Below the pieces are notes generated by a model. The model was not told the DNA's origin. It was given only the letters and a program-made list of their open reading frames with translations, and made no database searches. Shown here in pieces: positions 24,640-33,163 of a DNA stretch of 64,000 nt. Positions within the stretch are counted from its first letter, which is position 1; each line of letters starts with the position of its first letter. Both the position numbers and the translations under genes were made by a program. The stretch is from Streptomyces sp. 11x1 (lineage in GTDB: Bacteria; Actinomycetota; Actinomycetes; Streptomycetales; Streptomycetaceae). Where the stretch lies: positions 5,233,001 through 5,297,000 of the forward strand of contig NZ_CP122458.1 in the NCBI RefSeq assembly GCF_032598905.1, written 5' to 3'.

Positions 24640-25186
24640 CCGGCCGGATCACACCTGACGGTCGACCACCGGCGGCGGATGGGCGAAGCGTACTGCCCGC
24701 CTCCACCCACCCCGCGGCCGTCCAGCACGGTGGTCTCCACGGTGGGCAGTCCGAGCCACTGATGAGCGCGGCACCCCCGGAGGCCCGTAATCTGCGCAGG
24801 CGACGCCGGCCGGCGGGAGAGCGATACGTCCGGTACGCCATGCAGGGGTTCCGCAGCCGGGAGCAGGCGGTGAAGACGACCAGCGCCACAAGGACTCCCG
24901 CCTCGGTGGCCGCGGCGTCGGCGAATAGCCGGTCCAGACGTGGGCGCAGGTGGTCGACCAGGACGAACACCACGGGGGAGCCGGTGAGCGCGGCGACCGC
25001 GCCAGGGCCCCAGTAGGGGTGCCGGGTCCAGAACCACTGGGCCAGCAGCATCACCACCGGGGCGGTGACGGGTAGTTGCGGCTCTCCGAGCAGGGCCAGA
25101 GCAGCGCAGGCCAGAGCGCACACGACCGAGCACGCCACCATCATCCGGGCGGCCTCGCCCCACGTCACCAGCCGTATCTCGGACAC
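24527..25186 (-). CDS. Putative membrane protein, antisense-overlapping the phosphatase 3' end
   Basis: 219 residues from GTG 25186 (VSEIRLVTWGEAARMMVACSVVCALACAALALL), supported by GGAGAAGG 7 nt upstream. Four hydrophobic segments are visible in residues 14-110. The remainder is Gly/Pro/Arg-rich and overlaps the convergent phosphatase gene by 113 bp, so the true end may be earlier if there is an error or mutation. No family recognised. Confidence 0.5.
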   Translation of the reverse strand: MSEIRLVTWGEAARMMVACSVVCALACAALALLGEPQLPVTAPVVMLLAQWFWTRHPYWGPGAVAALTGSPVVFVLVDHLRPRLDRLFADAAATEAGVLVALVVFTACSRLRNPCMAYRTYRSPAGRRRLRRLRASGGAALISGSDCPPWRPPCWTAAGWVEAGSTLRPSAAGGRPSGVIRPVTGSGAAAWRRRPAAGRRRAGAGPGAGSPEPLPDRVP

Positions 25187-25437
25187 GACGTCGCCTTCTC
25201 CTCTCTGCACCAAGTCCATTGAGCCACAGCCGGTCGCCCTTCGGTCATGCCAGTTCCCTGCGTGATCAGCGCGTCCCGGACTGCCCAAGGACGGCAACGC
25301 TCCCCGTGGTTGCGCGCCGTGAACTCGGCGTCGTGCAGGACAACGAACGAGTCCGGGAGTCGGGAGGGGACGGCCGGGGCCGAGGCCGCGGCGCTCTGCA
25401 GCGTCTCACCCGGTGGGAAGAACCTGCGCCGATCCAT
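25165..25437 (-). CDS. Hypothetical small protein
   Basis: 90 residues (MDRRRFFPPGETLQ...), overlapping the genes on both sides by about 20-30 bp on the same strand. The composition (LPDSFVVLHDAEFTARNHGERCRPW) is plausible for a soluble protein but I see no domain or strong RBS. Its place in a tight minus-strand series is the main support. Confidence 0.35.
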   Translation of the reverse strand: MDRRRFFPPGETLQSAAASAPAVPSRLPDSFVVLHDAEFTARNHGERCRPWAVRDALITQGTGMTEGRPAVAQWTWCREEKATSCPRYGW

Positions 25438-25888
25438 CCGCCGGCAGTGAGGCGGCCGGAGTGACGGTTACCGAAGGCAACACCTCAGGAGCGTCCTCCG
25501 ACTGCTGCACGGTCGTCCCCGTGTCTCCCGGGCGACCGCCCGTGTCGCCAGGGCGCACCGCCACCAGGATCAGGGCGGTGACGGTGGCCACGCCGAGCAC
25601 GCGGGCGACGCGATGGCACTTGGCCCGTCCGTCCAGTTCGTGCCATGCCGGGCCGGTACGTGGTTCGTCCGGATGCCGGAGCTCACCGACCGCCTCCAGC
25701 CCGCCCAGCGCGCTCTCGCCCGCGGAACGCAGGGCAATCCGCTCGCCGGCAGAGGGCTCCCTGGGCGCGGACTTCCGGGTGGCGCGCTCGCTGTCCTTGA
25801 GGAACTGCTGCCACACGTCGTCCGGGAAGGACGACGTGTGGTACGGATCCCCGGATGATCCGTCGCTGCCCGGCCGCTGAGTGGTCAC
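25406..25888 (-). CDS. Single-pass membrane protein, conserved Streptomyces type
   Basis: 160 residues from GTG 25888 (VTTQRPGSDGSS), preceded by AGGGGGGAACG. The N-terminal part has YHTSSFPDDVWQQFLKDSERATRKSAPREPSAGERI, a pattern I associate with small Streptomyces proteins of unknown function. A single helix VARVLGVATVTALILVAV lies at about residues 95-112, then a Thr/Pro-rich external tail. It suggests a cytoplasmic domain with one membrane anchor. Function unknown. Confidence 0.6.
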   Translation of the reverse strand: MTTQRPGSDGSSGDPYHTSSFPDDVWQQFLKDSERATRKSAPREPSAGERIALRSAGESALGGLEAVGELRHPDEPRTGPAWHELDGRAKCHRVARVLGVATVTALILVAVRPGDTGGRPGDTGTTVQQSEDAPEVLPSVTVTPAASLPADGSAQVLPTG

Positions 25889-26068
25889 CGTTCCCCCCTG
25901 CGCACAACCTATGGACGAAGGCAGGGGCACAGAGAGCCACCCGAGCCAACGGGTCTCGAATGTACGCCCGCTGACGTCTCCGGTCGCTTTCGGGTCCCGG
26001 CCGGCTCTGCCTCATCAGCGCCTCCCGCCTTCCGGCACGGCCCAGTGACGGTCGGTGCCGTCTCGCGC

Positions 26069-27934
26069 TCACCTGGTGACCGCGACCGTGATGGCGAGGC
26101 CGACGAGGAGCAGCAGGAAGGGCCCCAGCGGCAGGCCGTGTTCGCGCGGCGTGCTTGGTTCGGTGGGACGCAGTTGCGGATGGGCGTGCAGGGCTGTGAC
26201 CTCCTCGGTCATGCGGGCGTAGGACGGTCGCAGTCGCAGGCGCCGTTCGAGGCGCCGCTCCCCCATGCCCGTCAGACGCCACGCGTCGCCGTCCGACCGG
26301 TGTATCTCCACGCCGCCCTCGTCGGTGTACTTGGCTGCCCGCAACTGTTCCCAGGGGACGTGCCGTACGGTCCAGGCCCCGGTCAGCCACAGACCGGTGC
26401 TGTCCGCGATGACGCGCCAGTTCAGGAGGATGGCCGCGAGGTTGATCAATATCGACAGTCCGAGGAAGGGGAGGAGGCCCCAGTCGAAGCCATCCGTCGC
26501 AAGGTCCTGTGCCGCGAGGGAGAGCCCAGTCGCCACGCCTGCGGTGAGGGCCAGTCCGGCGGTCCGGGAAACGGGGCCCGGCCCCCAGCGCACAGGGCGG
26601 CCGGTGGGCGTCAGGGTGGCGGCGATGCGGTCCGTCCAAGCCTGCTTCTCTGGTTCTGTGGTGTCGGAATCGGTATCCGTGACGCCAGGGGCGTCCAGGA
26701 GGGGCTCCTTGCCGGTTCGAGGGAGCCGGACCGGGCCGACGGTACGGAGCACGATCGGATCCCCCGCATGGTCTGTCGTGATGAGGACCAGTTCACCTCC
26801 CTCGTAGAGGGCGCCGAGCAGGACCGCTTCGTGCAACCGCGTGTCGACGGAACAGTCCTCGACTTCGTGCTCGTGCTGGCCCTCGGCTTCGGTGCGGTCC
26901 GCCGGTTCGTCGTCCTCGCGGAGCGTGGTTGTGCAGAGACAGCTGAACAGCGCGGTGCGGCCGGCTGTGTCGTCGGCCGCATAGACCCAGGTGCGGCCCT
27001 CGTGGTCCGTGCGCTCCAGCACGCGTAGGGCGGGAACCGGTGCGCGACGCAGCGCCGCGGCACGGCGGCGGGCGAGGACGCCCACCATGAGAAGGGACAG
27101 GCCGGGCAGTCCGGCGACCAGCACCAGCAGCTGCCAGCCGAAGGCGTCGTACGGCTCGGCCACCAGACGCCGCCACGAGCCGTCCTCCAGGACGGTCACC
27201 GTGCTGCCGACGCGGTAGTCCTCGGGGTAGAACGCGTCGACGGTGATGCGCCGTTCGTCGTCGGTGCGGACCTGCACGCTCTCCTCGCCGCGGCTGATCA
27301 CCTGCGCCGTGGCCTGCACGGACCGGGCCGCGTGCTGCTCGTCGGCGCGGATCCCGCTCAGCCCCAACAGGACCGCAACCGCGGCCACGGCACACAGGAC
27401 CAGCCCGGCGGCGAGCGGGAGCCTGCCTCGCGCGAGCGGTCCGACGGGCTCCGGCAGCCGGTGCCGCACTCCGGCGGCCCGCTCGGCGATCCGCCGCTGC
27501 CCGGACCGGGCGGCCAGCCGCTCGCGGGCCGCGGCCCAGCCGAAGGCCAGAGCCCCGATCACGGCGACGTTCGCGGCCTGGGACATCCGCCCGGCGCCCG
27601 GCAGCTCTCCCCACGCCACGATGGCCGCCAGGGCGGGCGCCGCGATCAGCGTGAGCTCCGGAAGCCGGGCGAGCCAGAACAGCAGCCCGACGGCCAGGCC
27701 CATTTCCGCCATGCCGCCCCAGTCCGGGCCACAGGGCGCCGCATCGCTGCACGGCGGTACCGGTTCCACCGCGATCGCCCATACGACGCTGACCAGCAGC
27801 GCCGACACGGACCACATGGGCTGTGCCCATGGCGCGGGGCCGGCCTGGGCCCATGAGGCGGCGTCGGTGGACGACCAGGCGGGCGTACCCGCCGGAACGG
27901 AGCCCGAGGGTATCGGGACGGGAGTTTCGGACAC
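26069..27934 (-). CDS. Large multi-pass membrane protein with PH-like domain
   Basis: About 621 residues from GTG 27934 (VSETPVPIPSGSVPAG); no clear RBS, so the start is uncertain. Hydrophobic segments lie at about 45-65, 80-105, 125-140 and 180-200, then a pair after residue 280 and another near 460-500, with a last one at the C-terminus (LGPFLLLLVGLAITVAV). Between the fourth and fifth is a soluble part (ARSVQATAQVISRGEESVQVRTDDERRITVDAFYPEDYRVGSTVTV) typical of proteins with an external beta domain. RVIADSTGLWLTGAWTVRHVPWEQL...YTDEGGVEIH resembles a bacterial PH domain. Function unknown. Confidence 0.7.
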   Translation of the reverse strand: MSETPVPIPSGSVPAGTPAWSSTDAASWAQAGPAPWAQPMWSVSALLVSVVWAIAVEPVPPCSDAAPCGPDWGGMAEMGLAVGLLFWLARLPELTLIAAPALAAIVAWGELPGAGRMSQAANVAVIGALAFGWAAARERLAARSGQRRIAERAAGVRHRLPEPVGPLARGRLPLAAGLVLCAVAAVAVLLGLSGIRADEQHAARSVQATAQVISRGEESVQVRTDDERRITVDAFYPEDYRVGSTVTVLEDGSWRRLVAEPYDAFGWQLLVLVAGLPGLSLLMVGVLARRRAAALRRAPVPALRVLERTDHEGRTWVYAADDTAGRTALFSCLCTTTLREDDEPADRTEAEGQHEHEVEDCSVDTRLHEAVLLGALYEGGELVLITTDHAGDPIVLRTVGPVRLPRTGKEPLLDAPGVTDTDSDTTEPEKQAWTDRIAATLTPTGRPVRWGPGPVSRTAGLALTAGVATGLSLAAQDLATDGFDWGLLPFLGLSILINLAAILLNWRVIADSTGLWLTGAWTVRHVPWEQLRAAKYTDEGGVEIHRSDGDAWRLTGMGERRLERRLRLRPSYARMTEEVTALHAHPQLRPTEPSTPREHGLPLGPFLLLLVGLAITVAVTR

Positions 27935-28337
27935 GCGAGGATTATGCGGCAGGAGGCGGGCATTGCCGCTGCGGGCCGAACTCGGATCGGACCGACGCCA
28001 CCGGGCCATTAGGCTGAGTCCGCTGCAACACCCCACCAGCAGCTGCCTTGCCCGTGGTTATGGACCACTACACCCTTCCGTCCTCCAGCGGGCACACCAC
28101 TTCGGCACCCTCCCCAGGGCCCAGTTCGGCGGGACCTCCGCCACCGACACGCCTTGGTCGTCCGCGCCGCTCGGACGGGGGCCGTGGCAAAGGGGCGAAC
28201 TCATCGCGGTAGCCGTTCCCAAGGTAGAGGCAGTTGCCCGGCAAGCCCCTGATCGTGCTGGCGTAATGGAAGCCACCAAGACCCCGACAGATTCGAACCC
28301 AAAGACTGTTCCCTGACCTTCCACCGCAACGCCCGGC
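27935..28337. other. Region without supported gene
   Basis: I see no gene with a good start on either strand. A plus-strand frame ending at 28316 (HHFGTLPRAQFGGTSATDTPW...) and a minus-strand frame over the same bases are both open, but neither has an RBS or recognisable features. Confidence 0.35.
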
Positions 28338-28796
28338 TCAGGCTCCGCCGATCCTCCGCGCTGCGGCACGAGTCACTTCCTCGGGCGTGAAATCGTCGAA
28401 CAGCCGACTCAGGGCGCAGGACAGCCTCGCGCGCCGTGTGGAGTGGTCACGGGCCAGTGCCCCGGCGATGGCGCCCCGGAGATACTTCTCCGGTGTCTGT
28501 CCGGCTTCCGCCGCGAGGTGTTGAAGGCGTTCGGCGGTTTCCGGCTCCATCGGGATGCTCATGAGGTAGGTGCCGTCGGAGCCGGGGAACAGTCCGCAGA
28601 GCACGTCGACGGGCAATGCGTCTCCCAGCCGTTTCCAGATCTTCCGTACGGCTCTCGGCTCGCTCTTCGCGGACACGAGGACCACCAGGCGAGTGCCGTC
28701 GTCGGAGGCCGCCATGGCAAGACGGCTTCGCTGTTGCGCGGCTCTCAACTCGACCGCACCCACGGCGCGGGTCAGGACGATCTCGATGGCGTGCAT
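28338..28796 (-). CDS. Conserved-looking protein of unknown function with RHH-like segment
   Basis: 152 residues from ATG 28796 (MHAIEIVLTRAVGAVELRAAQQRSRLAM). The N-terminal half alternates strands and helices (RLVVLVSAKSEPRAVRKIWKRLGDALPVDVLCGLF). The segment IPMEPETAERLQHLAAEAGQTPEKYLRGAIAGAL looks like a ribbon-helix-helix or antitoxin-type DNA-binding unit, but no toxin partner is adjacent. It follows the degenerate Nudix gene by 28 bp in the same direction, so they may be co-transcribed. Confidence 0.55.
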   Translation of the reverse strand: MHAIEIVLTRAVGAVELRAAQQRSRLAMAASDDGTRLVVLVSAKSEPRAVRKIWKRLGDALPVDVLCGLFPGSDGTYLMSIPMEPETAERLQHLAAEAGQTPEKYLRGAIAGALARDHSTRRARLSCALSRLFDDFTPEEVTRAAARRIGGA

Positions 28797-28824
28797 GGAC
28801 ACTGCGTTTCTCCTGTCCCTGGGT

Positions 28825-29286
28825 TCACTCGAGGGAGACCACCCCGTCGGGCAGCCATCCCTCCCAGTAACCGTCGATGAGGTCGAGCAGCACGGGCGGC
28901 TCCACCCGCACGTCCGCGGCCCGCAGTTCAGCCGTCGTCCACCACCGCGCGCCTGATGCCAGCAGGGCGCGGACATCGCAGGGCCAGGCGCCTGCCGCCG
29001 GGGCCGCCAGGACGAAGTACTCCTCGTGCCGACGCCCCCCGGAGGCGGGAAGCCGTCCTGCGACGGGGGCGATCCGCAGTGCGGGCAACCGCAGTTCACG
29101 CCGAAGGTGGTGCGCCGCGGCACGGCGAAAGGACTCGCCCTGCCGTATCGAGCGCCTGGGAACACTCCAGATGACCGGGAGCACGGCGCGGTCGGGCACC
29201 AGCAGAAAGCTGCGTGCGGCCGGGTCGATGACGACGGGACGGACGCATGCGGCTGCCGGGAAGCCTGAGCTGATCACGTCGACCAC
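28825..29286 (-). CDS. Nudix-fold protein with degenerate Nudix box
   Basis: 153 residues. VRPVVIDPAARSFLLVPDR...WSVPRRSIRQGESFRRAAAHHLRREL follows the Nudix layout (strands, then the helix box GX5EX7REUXEEXGU), and the rest (HEEYFVLAAPAAG...WWTTAELRAADVRVEPPVLLDLI) matches the fold's end. In the box the GE and RE parts remain, but the metal-binding EExG is replaced by LRLP. Hydrolase activity is therefore doubtful. It lies divergent from the TniA-TniB fusion gene. Confidence 0.65.
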   Translation of the reverse strand: MVDVISSGFPAAACVRPVVIDPAARSFLLVPDRAVLPVIWSVPRRSIRQGESFRRAAAHHLRRELRLPALRIAPVAGRLPASGGRRHEEYFVLAAPAAGAWPCDVRALLASGARWWTTAELRAADVRVEPPVLLDLIDGYWEGWLPDGVVSLE

Positions 29287-29366
29287 TCTGCCCGCATGTT
29301 ATTGGAATGGCATGCCGATGTGTTCCATACGGGTGTGTCGGGGCAGGATCCGGCGTGCATATCAGC

Positions 29367-29428
29367 GAACTGGATGCGATGTGTGTGCGCATTCACCCTC
29401 GTATCCAGTTCACTGGATACGAGGGTGA
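29367..29428. repeat. Three half-sites: 17-bp palindrome plus third copy
   Basis: TCACCCTCGTATCCAGT and its exact complement, separated by TC, lie at 29393-29428. A third half-site GAACTGGATGCGA at 29367-29379 matches GAACTGGATACGA, the complement within the left arm, with one change. They lie between the divergent Nudix gene and the transposase-ATPase fusion, so they may be an operator or transposase-binding end sites. Confidence 0.75.
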
Positions 29429-29546
29429 TCTGGCCGGACCGAGCGGTGGCGGTCCGGGCTCGTGATCGGTGTGAACGCGCGCACGAGCCCGGCTCGGCAC
29501 CGTTCGGCCCGGCCCGATGCGGACAACCGGGGAGGGGAGGAGCAGG

Positions 29547-32174
29547 GTGTGGCCCGACCGGCTCGTCGTGGAGGACCGGGTCCGGTTCGACGGGCAGGTG
29601 TGCACGGTGACCGGCGTGCGTGGCGGGCGCGTCGCATTGCTGGACGGACTCGGCGCCACCGAGCACGTCGATATGGTGTTCCTGGTTGCCTCGGAGGGCT
29701 TCGAGTTCCTGGGAAGGGAAACGGGGCCGGCGCCTCTGGAGCAGTCGGCGCCGCCCCTGCCGGAAGCGGCGTTGGAGCGTGCACGCTGGTGGCGGCGACA
29801 CGTCACCGAAGTACTCAACGGCGTGCCGTACGACGCCTCGGCCGGCACCGAGCCGCTCCCGGCCTACGATCCGTCACACCGCACACTGGCCGAGCGCGAG
29901 GAGGCCAAAGCGCGGGAGTTGGCCGACCTGGGCGTGCGCGGAGCTTCCGCGCGGACGGTGCGGCGCAAGCGGCAGCGGTATCAGGAGCAGGGCCTGGCCG
30001 GGCTCGCCGACGGCAGGGCCGGTCGGCGTATAACCGACGTGGCCCGGCTGGACCCGCGAGTGCGGGCGGCTGTCCGGGAGGTGCTCGCCGCGCAACGGTC
30101 GGGAGCCCCCCTGATGGCCGGGCACTTGCACGATCAGGTGCTGGCCCGGCTGACTGGGCCCATCTCGGCGGGTGAGTTGCCCAGGCCGTCCCGGGCTGCC
30201 GTCCGGCGGCTCGCCGCCGAGATGCTTGTCAGCGGTGGGAAGCGGCGGCTCCGCCGGGTGGGCGATGTGGCCGTTGGTGAGCGTGTTCATCTCGAGACAG
30301 TCGAGTTGCCGCTGCCATCCAGCGGGGCGGGCCCGCGGGAACCTCTTCGGCTGCTGGTCGCTCTGGACGAGGCCACTGGTCTCGTGCTGGCCGCCGTCGT
30401 CCACACCGGTTACCGGCCGCCACTGCACTCGACGCTGCTTGCCCGGATGCTCGTCCCCGTCGGGATGCACACGGACTGGGGCGCTCTCCTGTCCGGACGG
30501 CTCTTTCGCACGGACCGGCGACCCGCGTCCTCACTGATCGTCCGCCCGGACAGCCTCGTTGTCGACGGGGCCCACGCGCCCAGCCTGCGGGCGCTGCGGC
30601 CGGCCTGCGCCCATCTGGGCATCCACGTGCGGTACGCGCAGCGTGTGCGGCCCACGGACCGCCGGGCTGTGGAGCACACGCTGGACCAGTTCGTGTCCCT
30701 CTTCACCGACCATCTGTTCTCCGCCGCCGGGCAGGCCGCGCACGAGGCCGGATGGCCGCCCGAGATGGTGCAGGACCTGCTCGACGTATGGGTGGCCCAG
30801 GTCTGGCCGGACGCCCCGGCGCCGACCGCGCCTTCAGGCGGAGCGCACACGCCGCGAACCCGCCACGAGACGCTGACCGCCTCGGCGGGATGGACACCGA
30901 CGCCTCTGCCCCCGCCCGGTTTCGCGGAACTTCTGAGCGTGGCCTGGAGAGTGGTCGGAGGTCAGGGACTACGGCTCAGCGGGCAGACCTACAACTCGTC
31001 GGCCTTGGATCCCCTGCGTTCCCCGGCGTCACTGGGCAAAGGCCGCAGGTTCGAGGTCCGCTGGGACCCGTATGACCTCCGCCGTGTGTGGCTGCGGTCC
31101 GAGGACGACGAGTGGATCACGGTGCCCGCTGTGGTGCCCGCCGCCCTGCCCGCCCTTGCGACCGTCCTGCATCACGCGCCGCTTGAGCACACGGAGGTCT
31201 ACGCCGCCATCGCCCGGCAACGGCCGGCTCCGGCCCCGAACACGAGCGCGCACTCGCCTGTCTCCTGGGCCGGGCCGTCCTGTCGTGACCGGGTGGCCTC
31301 GTTCTCGCCGCTTTCGGACCCGGAGGACGGCCCACACGCGGCACCAGACGATTCCCGCGTGGCCTACCACGCCGGGCTCCCGCTGCGCGTGCCGGACGTC
31401 GTGTCCGCCGCGCGGCGGATCGGGGAGTTGCTGGACCTCAACCGGTACGAGAAAGGCGCCCGTCACGGAATGCTGCTGCACGGGGTGTCCGGTACCGGCA
31501 AAACCACAGTCCTGCTGGAAGCAGCCCACCGCTACACCGCCCAACTGCCCGGCATTACCTCGGAGAAGCCAGGCAGTTCGGCCATGCCGGTGGTCTACGT
31601 CCGGCTGCCACCCGCCACCTCACCGCGCCTGCTGCTGGCCGAACTGGCCCGCGCTCTCGGCATCCCCCTGCGCGGCTCACCCACGACCGCCGACCTGGCG
31701 GCCAGGGTGAGCGAGGCCATGGCAGCCGCCCGCACCGGTCTCGTCCTGGTGGACGAGGCCCAGAACCTTCGCAGTCCGGGCTGGTCCGACACCGCCGTGG
31801 CCGAGATTGTGGACTACCTCTGCGACCGCATCCCGGCGACGTTCGCCTTTGCCGGTATCGGCAGCCCCGAGTCCCTCGCCACGGCGGTGACGCACACACC
31901 GCACCGCCGACTGCTGTCGGTACGCCTGGACCTTCTGCCGGACGGCGAGGTCTGGCAGGAGGTCATCAGCCGGTTCGAAGACGCGCTGCGTCTGCACGCG
32001 CACGAGCCAGGCACCCTGACCGCCCAGGCAGCCCTTCTCCACCAGCGCACCGGGGGAAATGTGGGCCAACTCGCCCTTCTTCTGCGCACCGGAGCCGTCC
32101 GGGCCATCCGCGAAGGCACTGAACAACTGACGGCTTCACTGCTTTCTGGGCTGACTCTTCCGAGCCGCTGGTGA
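29547..32174 (+). CDS. TniA-type DDE transposase fused to TniB-type AAA ATPase
   Basis: 875 residues from GTG 29547 (RBS GGAGGGGAGGAG just before); ATG 29517 is an alternative. Order of domains: an N-terminal SH3-like/HTH region (residues about 105-165 GASARTVRRKRQRYQEQGLAGLADG). Then an integrase core with D274 (LLVALDEATG), D340 (SLVVDGAHAP) and E376 (RRAVEHTLDQF), the last two exactly 35 residues apart (DD35E). Then a Mu/TniA C-terminal barrel (RFEVRWDPYDLRRVWLRSEDDEW). From about 600 an AAA ATPase with Walker A GVSGTGKTT and Walker B GLVLVDEAQN, sensor-like FAFAGIGSPE. In Tn5053 and Tn7 relatives these activities are on separate proteins (TniA/TnsB and TniB/TnsC); here one frame encodes both. 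All catalytic residues are intact. Confidence 0.85.
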   Translation: MWPDRLVVEDRVRFDGQVCTVTGVRGGRVALLDGLGATEHVDMVFLVASEGFEFLGRETGPAPLEQSAPPLPEAALERARWWRRHVTEVLNGVPYDASAGTEPLPAYDPSHRTLAEREEAKARELADLGVRGASARTVRRKRQRYQEQGLAGLADGRAGRRITDVARLDPRVRAAVREVLAAQRSGAPLMAGHLHDQVLARLTGPISAGELPRPSRAAVRRLAAEMLVSGGKRRLRRVGDVAVGERVHLETVELPLPSSGAGPREPLRLLVALDEATGLVLAAVVHTGYRPPLHSTLLARMLVPVGMHTDWGALLSGRLFRTDRRPASSLIVRPDSLVVDGAHAPSLRALRPACAHLGIHVRYAQRVRPTDRRAVEHTLDQFVSLFTDHLFSAAGQAAHEAGWPPEMVQDLLDVWVAQVWPDAPAPTAPSGGAHTPRTRHETLTASAGWTPTPLPPPGFAELLSVAWRVVGGQGLRLSGQTYNSSALDPLRSPASLGKGRRFEVRWDPYDLRRVWLRSEDDEWITVPAVVPAALPALATVLHHAPLEHTEVYAAIARQRPAPAPNTSAHSPVSWAGPSCRDRVASFSPLSDPEDGPHAAPDDSRVAYHAGLPLRVPDVVSAARRIGELLDLNRYEKGARHGMLLHGVSGTGKTTVLLEAAHRYTAQLPGITSEKPGSSAMPVVYVRLPPATSPRLLLAELARALGIPLRGSPTTADLAARVSEAMAAARTGLVLVDEAQNLRSPGWSDTAVAEIVDYLCDRIPATFAFAGIGSPESLATAVTHTPHRRLLSVRLDLLPDGEVWQEVISRFEDALRLHAHEPGTLTAQAALLHQRTGGNVGQLALLLRTGAVRAIREGTEQLTASLLSGLTLPSRW

Positions 32175-32269
32175 CCGCCTCACCGAGGCCACGAGTGACC
32201 ATACTGAAAAGCGAATCACGAACGTGTAGACGATAAAATGACGCCCTATCAGGGTTGCAGCCACCGAAA

Positions 32270-32306
32270 AGCCAACTGGTCCCCCAAAGGCCAGACAGCC
32301 AACTGG
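32270..32306. repeat. Direct repeat AGCCAACTGG, 27-bp spacing
   Basis: AGCCAACTGG occurs at 32270-32279 and 32297-32306, within the 55 bp before the coiled-coil/winged-helix gene. The outer bases AAAGCC and GGCTTT are also inverted. Likely protein-binding sites, possibly for the protein encoded next. Confidence 0.5.
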
Positions 32307-32322
32307 CTTTGCCTCTACCTTG

Positions 32323-32958
32323 ATGGCCATGACGTTCCAGGAGACTTTTCCGAGTCCCCCACCTGACGGGGACGAAGCGGAGCACGTGGTCCGTCAGTAC
32401 GAATCGCTGATCGAGAAGTCCCAAGCGGCTATCGGACGGCTGAGTACGGCACTGCGTGAGGAAACCGAGAAGTGTGAGGCGCTGATCGCTTACCGCGATG
32501 AGGCGCGAGGCCTGGTAGGAATGCAGTCCCGTTTGCGGACCATGCAGGAACAGGCCAGACAGCACGGCATCTTCACCGGCCGACCCACCCCTCCGGTGAC
32601 GCTGCACATCGTCCCGGAACCTCAGGACCGCGAGAAGTCCGCATCGGACAGCAAGCCGCCTGCGCCCCCTGAACCCGCACCGACAACGACGGATGCGGTA
32701 CACCCGCCGGCCGCCATCACGATCCGGAGTAGCAGACAGCAGGAGATCCTGAACGTCATCGCCGCGCGTCCCGACCTTCCCTGGGGCAGTGAGGACATCG
32801 CCAAAGTCCTGGGAATTCCCAAGGAGGACCCCCGGGGCCGCAAAAGGCTGCGCAACCGTCTTCGGGCTCTGACACTGATCGGCGCTCTGGAACGCGTCAC
32901 ACGTGAGGATGACCGGCACGTCTACTACCGTCCACGAATGAACTGGAAGTTCGACTGA
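32323..32958 (+). CDS. Coiled-coil plus winged-helix protein next to the transposase fusion
   Basis: About 211 residues from ATG 32323 (ATG 32329 and TTG 32320 are close alternatives; no clear RBS). Residues about 15-85 are a charged coiled coil (EHVVRQYESLIEKSQAAIGRLSTALREETEKCEALIAYRDEARGL), followed by a Pro-rich linker. The C-terminal domain reads SRQQEILNVIAARPDLPWGSEDIAKVLGIPKEDPRGRKRLRNRLRALTLIGALERV and fits a winged helix that senses or binds DNA. It is 148 bp after the fusion gene in the same direction and may regulate it or act as a target selector, but this is inference from position. Confidence 0.6.
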   Translation: MAMTFQETFPSPPPDGDEAEHVVRQYESLIEKSQAAIGRLSTALREETEKCEALIAYRDEARGLVGMQSRLRTMQEQARQHGIFTGRPTPPVTLHIVPEPQDREKSASDSKPPAPPEPAPTTTDAVHPPAAITIRSSRQQEILNVIAARPDLPWGSEDIAKVLGIPKEDPRGRKRLRNRLRALTLIGALERVTREDDRHVYYRPRMNWKFD

Positions 32959-33003
32959 CCATTCCACTCACGACAAGCGATACACGCAGTACTGCTGTTT
33001 TAT

Positions 33004-33057
33004 GACCGCCGCCGCATGTAGCGACCCAGGAGGCAACCTGGGTCCGCGGCGACGGTC
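33004..33057. other. Nested inverted repeat after the winged-helix gene
   Basis: Outer arms GACCGCCGCCGC and GCGGCGACGGTC (one mismatch) enclose inner arms GACCCAGG and CCTGGGTC around a 6-nt loop. It lies 45 bp after a stop codon and could end transcription, though no U-run follows; a structured element end is also possible. Confidence 0.5.
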
Positions 33058-33163
33058 GTGACCGTACAGGCCGTTTCCGACACTACCCGGCACCGCCCGA
33101 GCGTGTTCGGCATTCGGTCATTTTCCCTGCCTCTTTCCCGAGGAACCGAATGCCCATGCGAAT

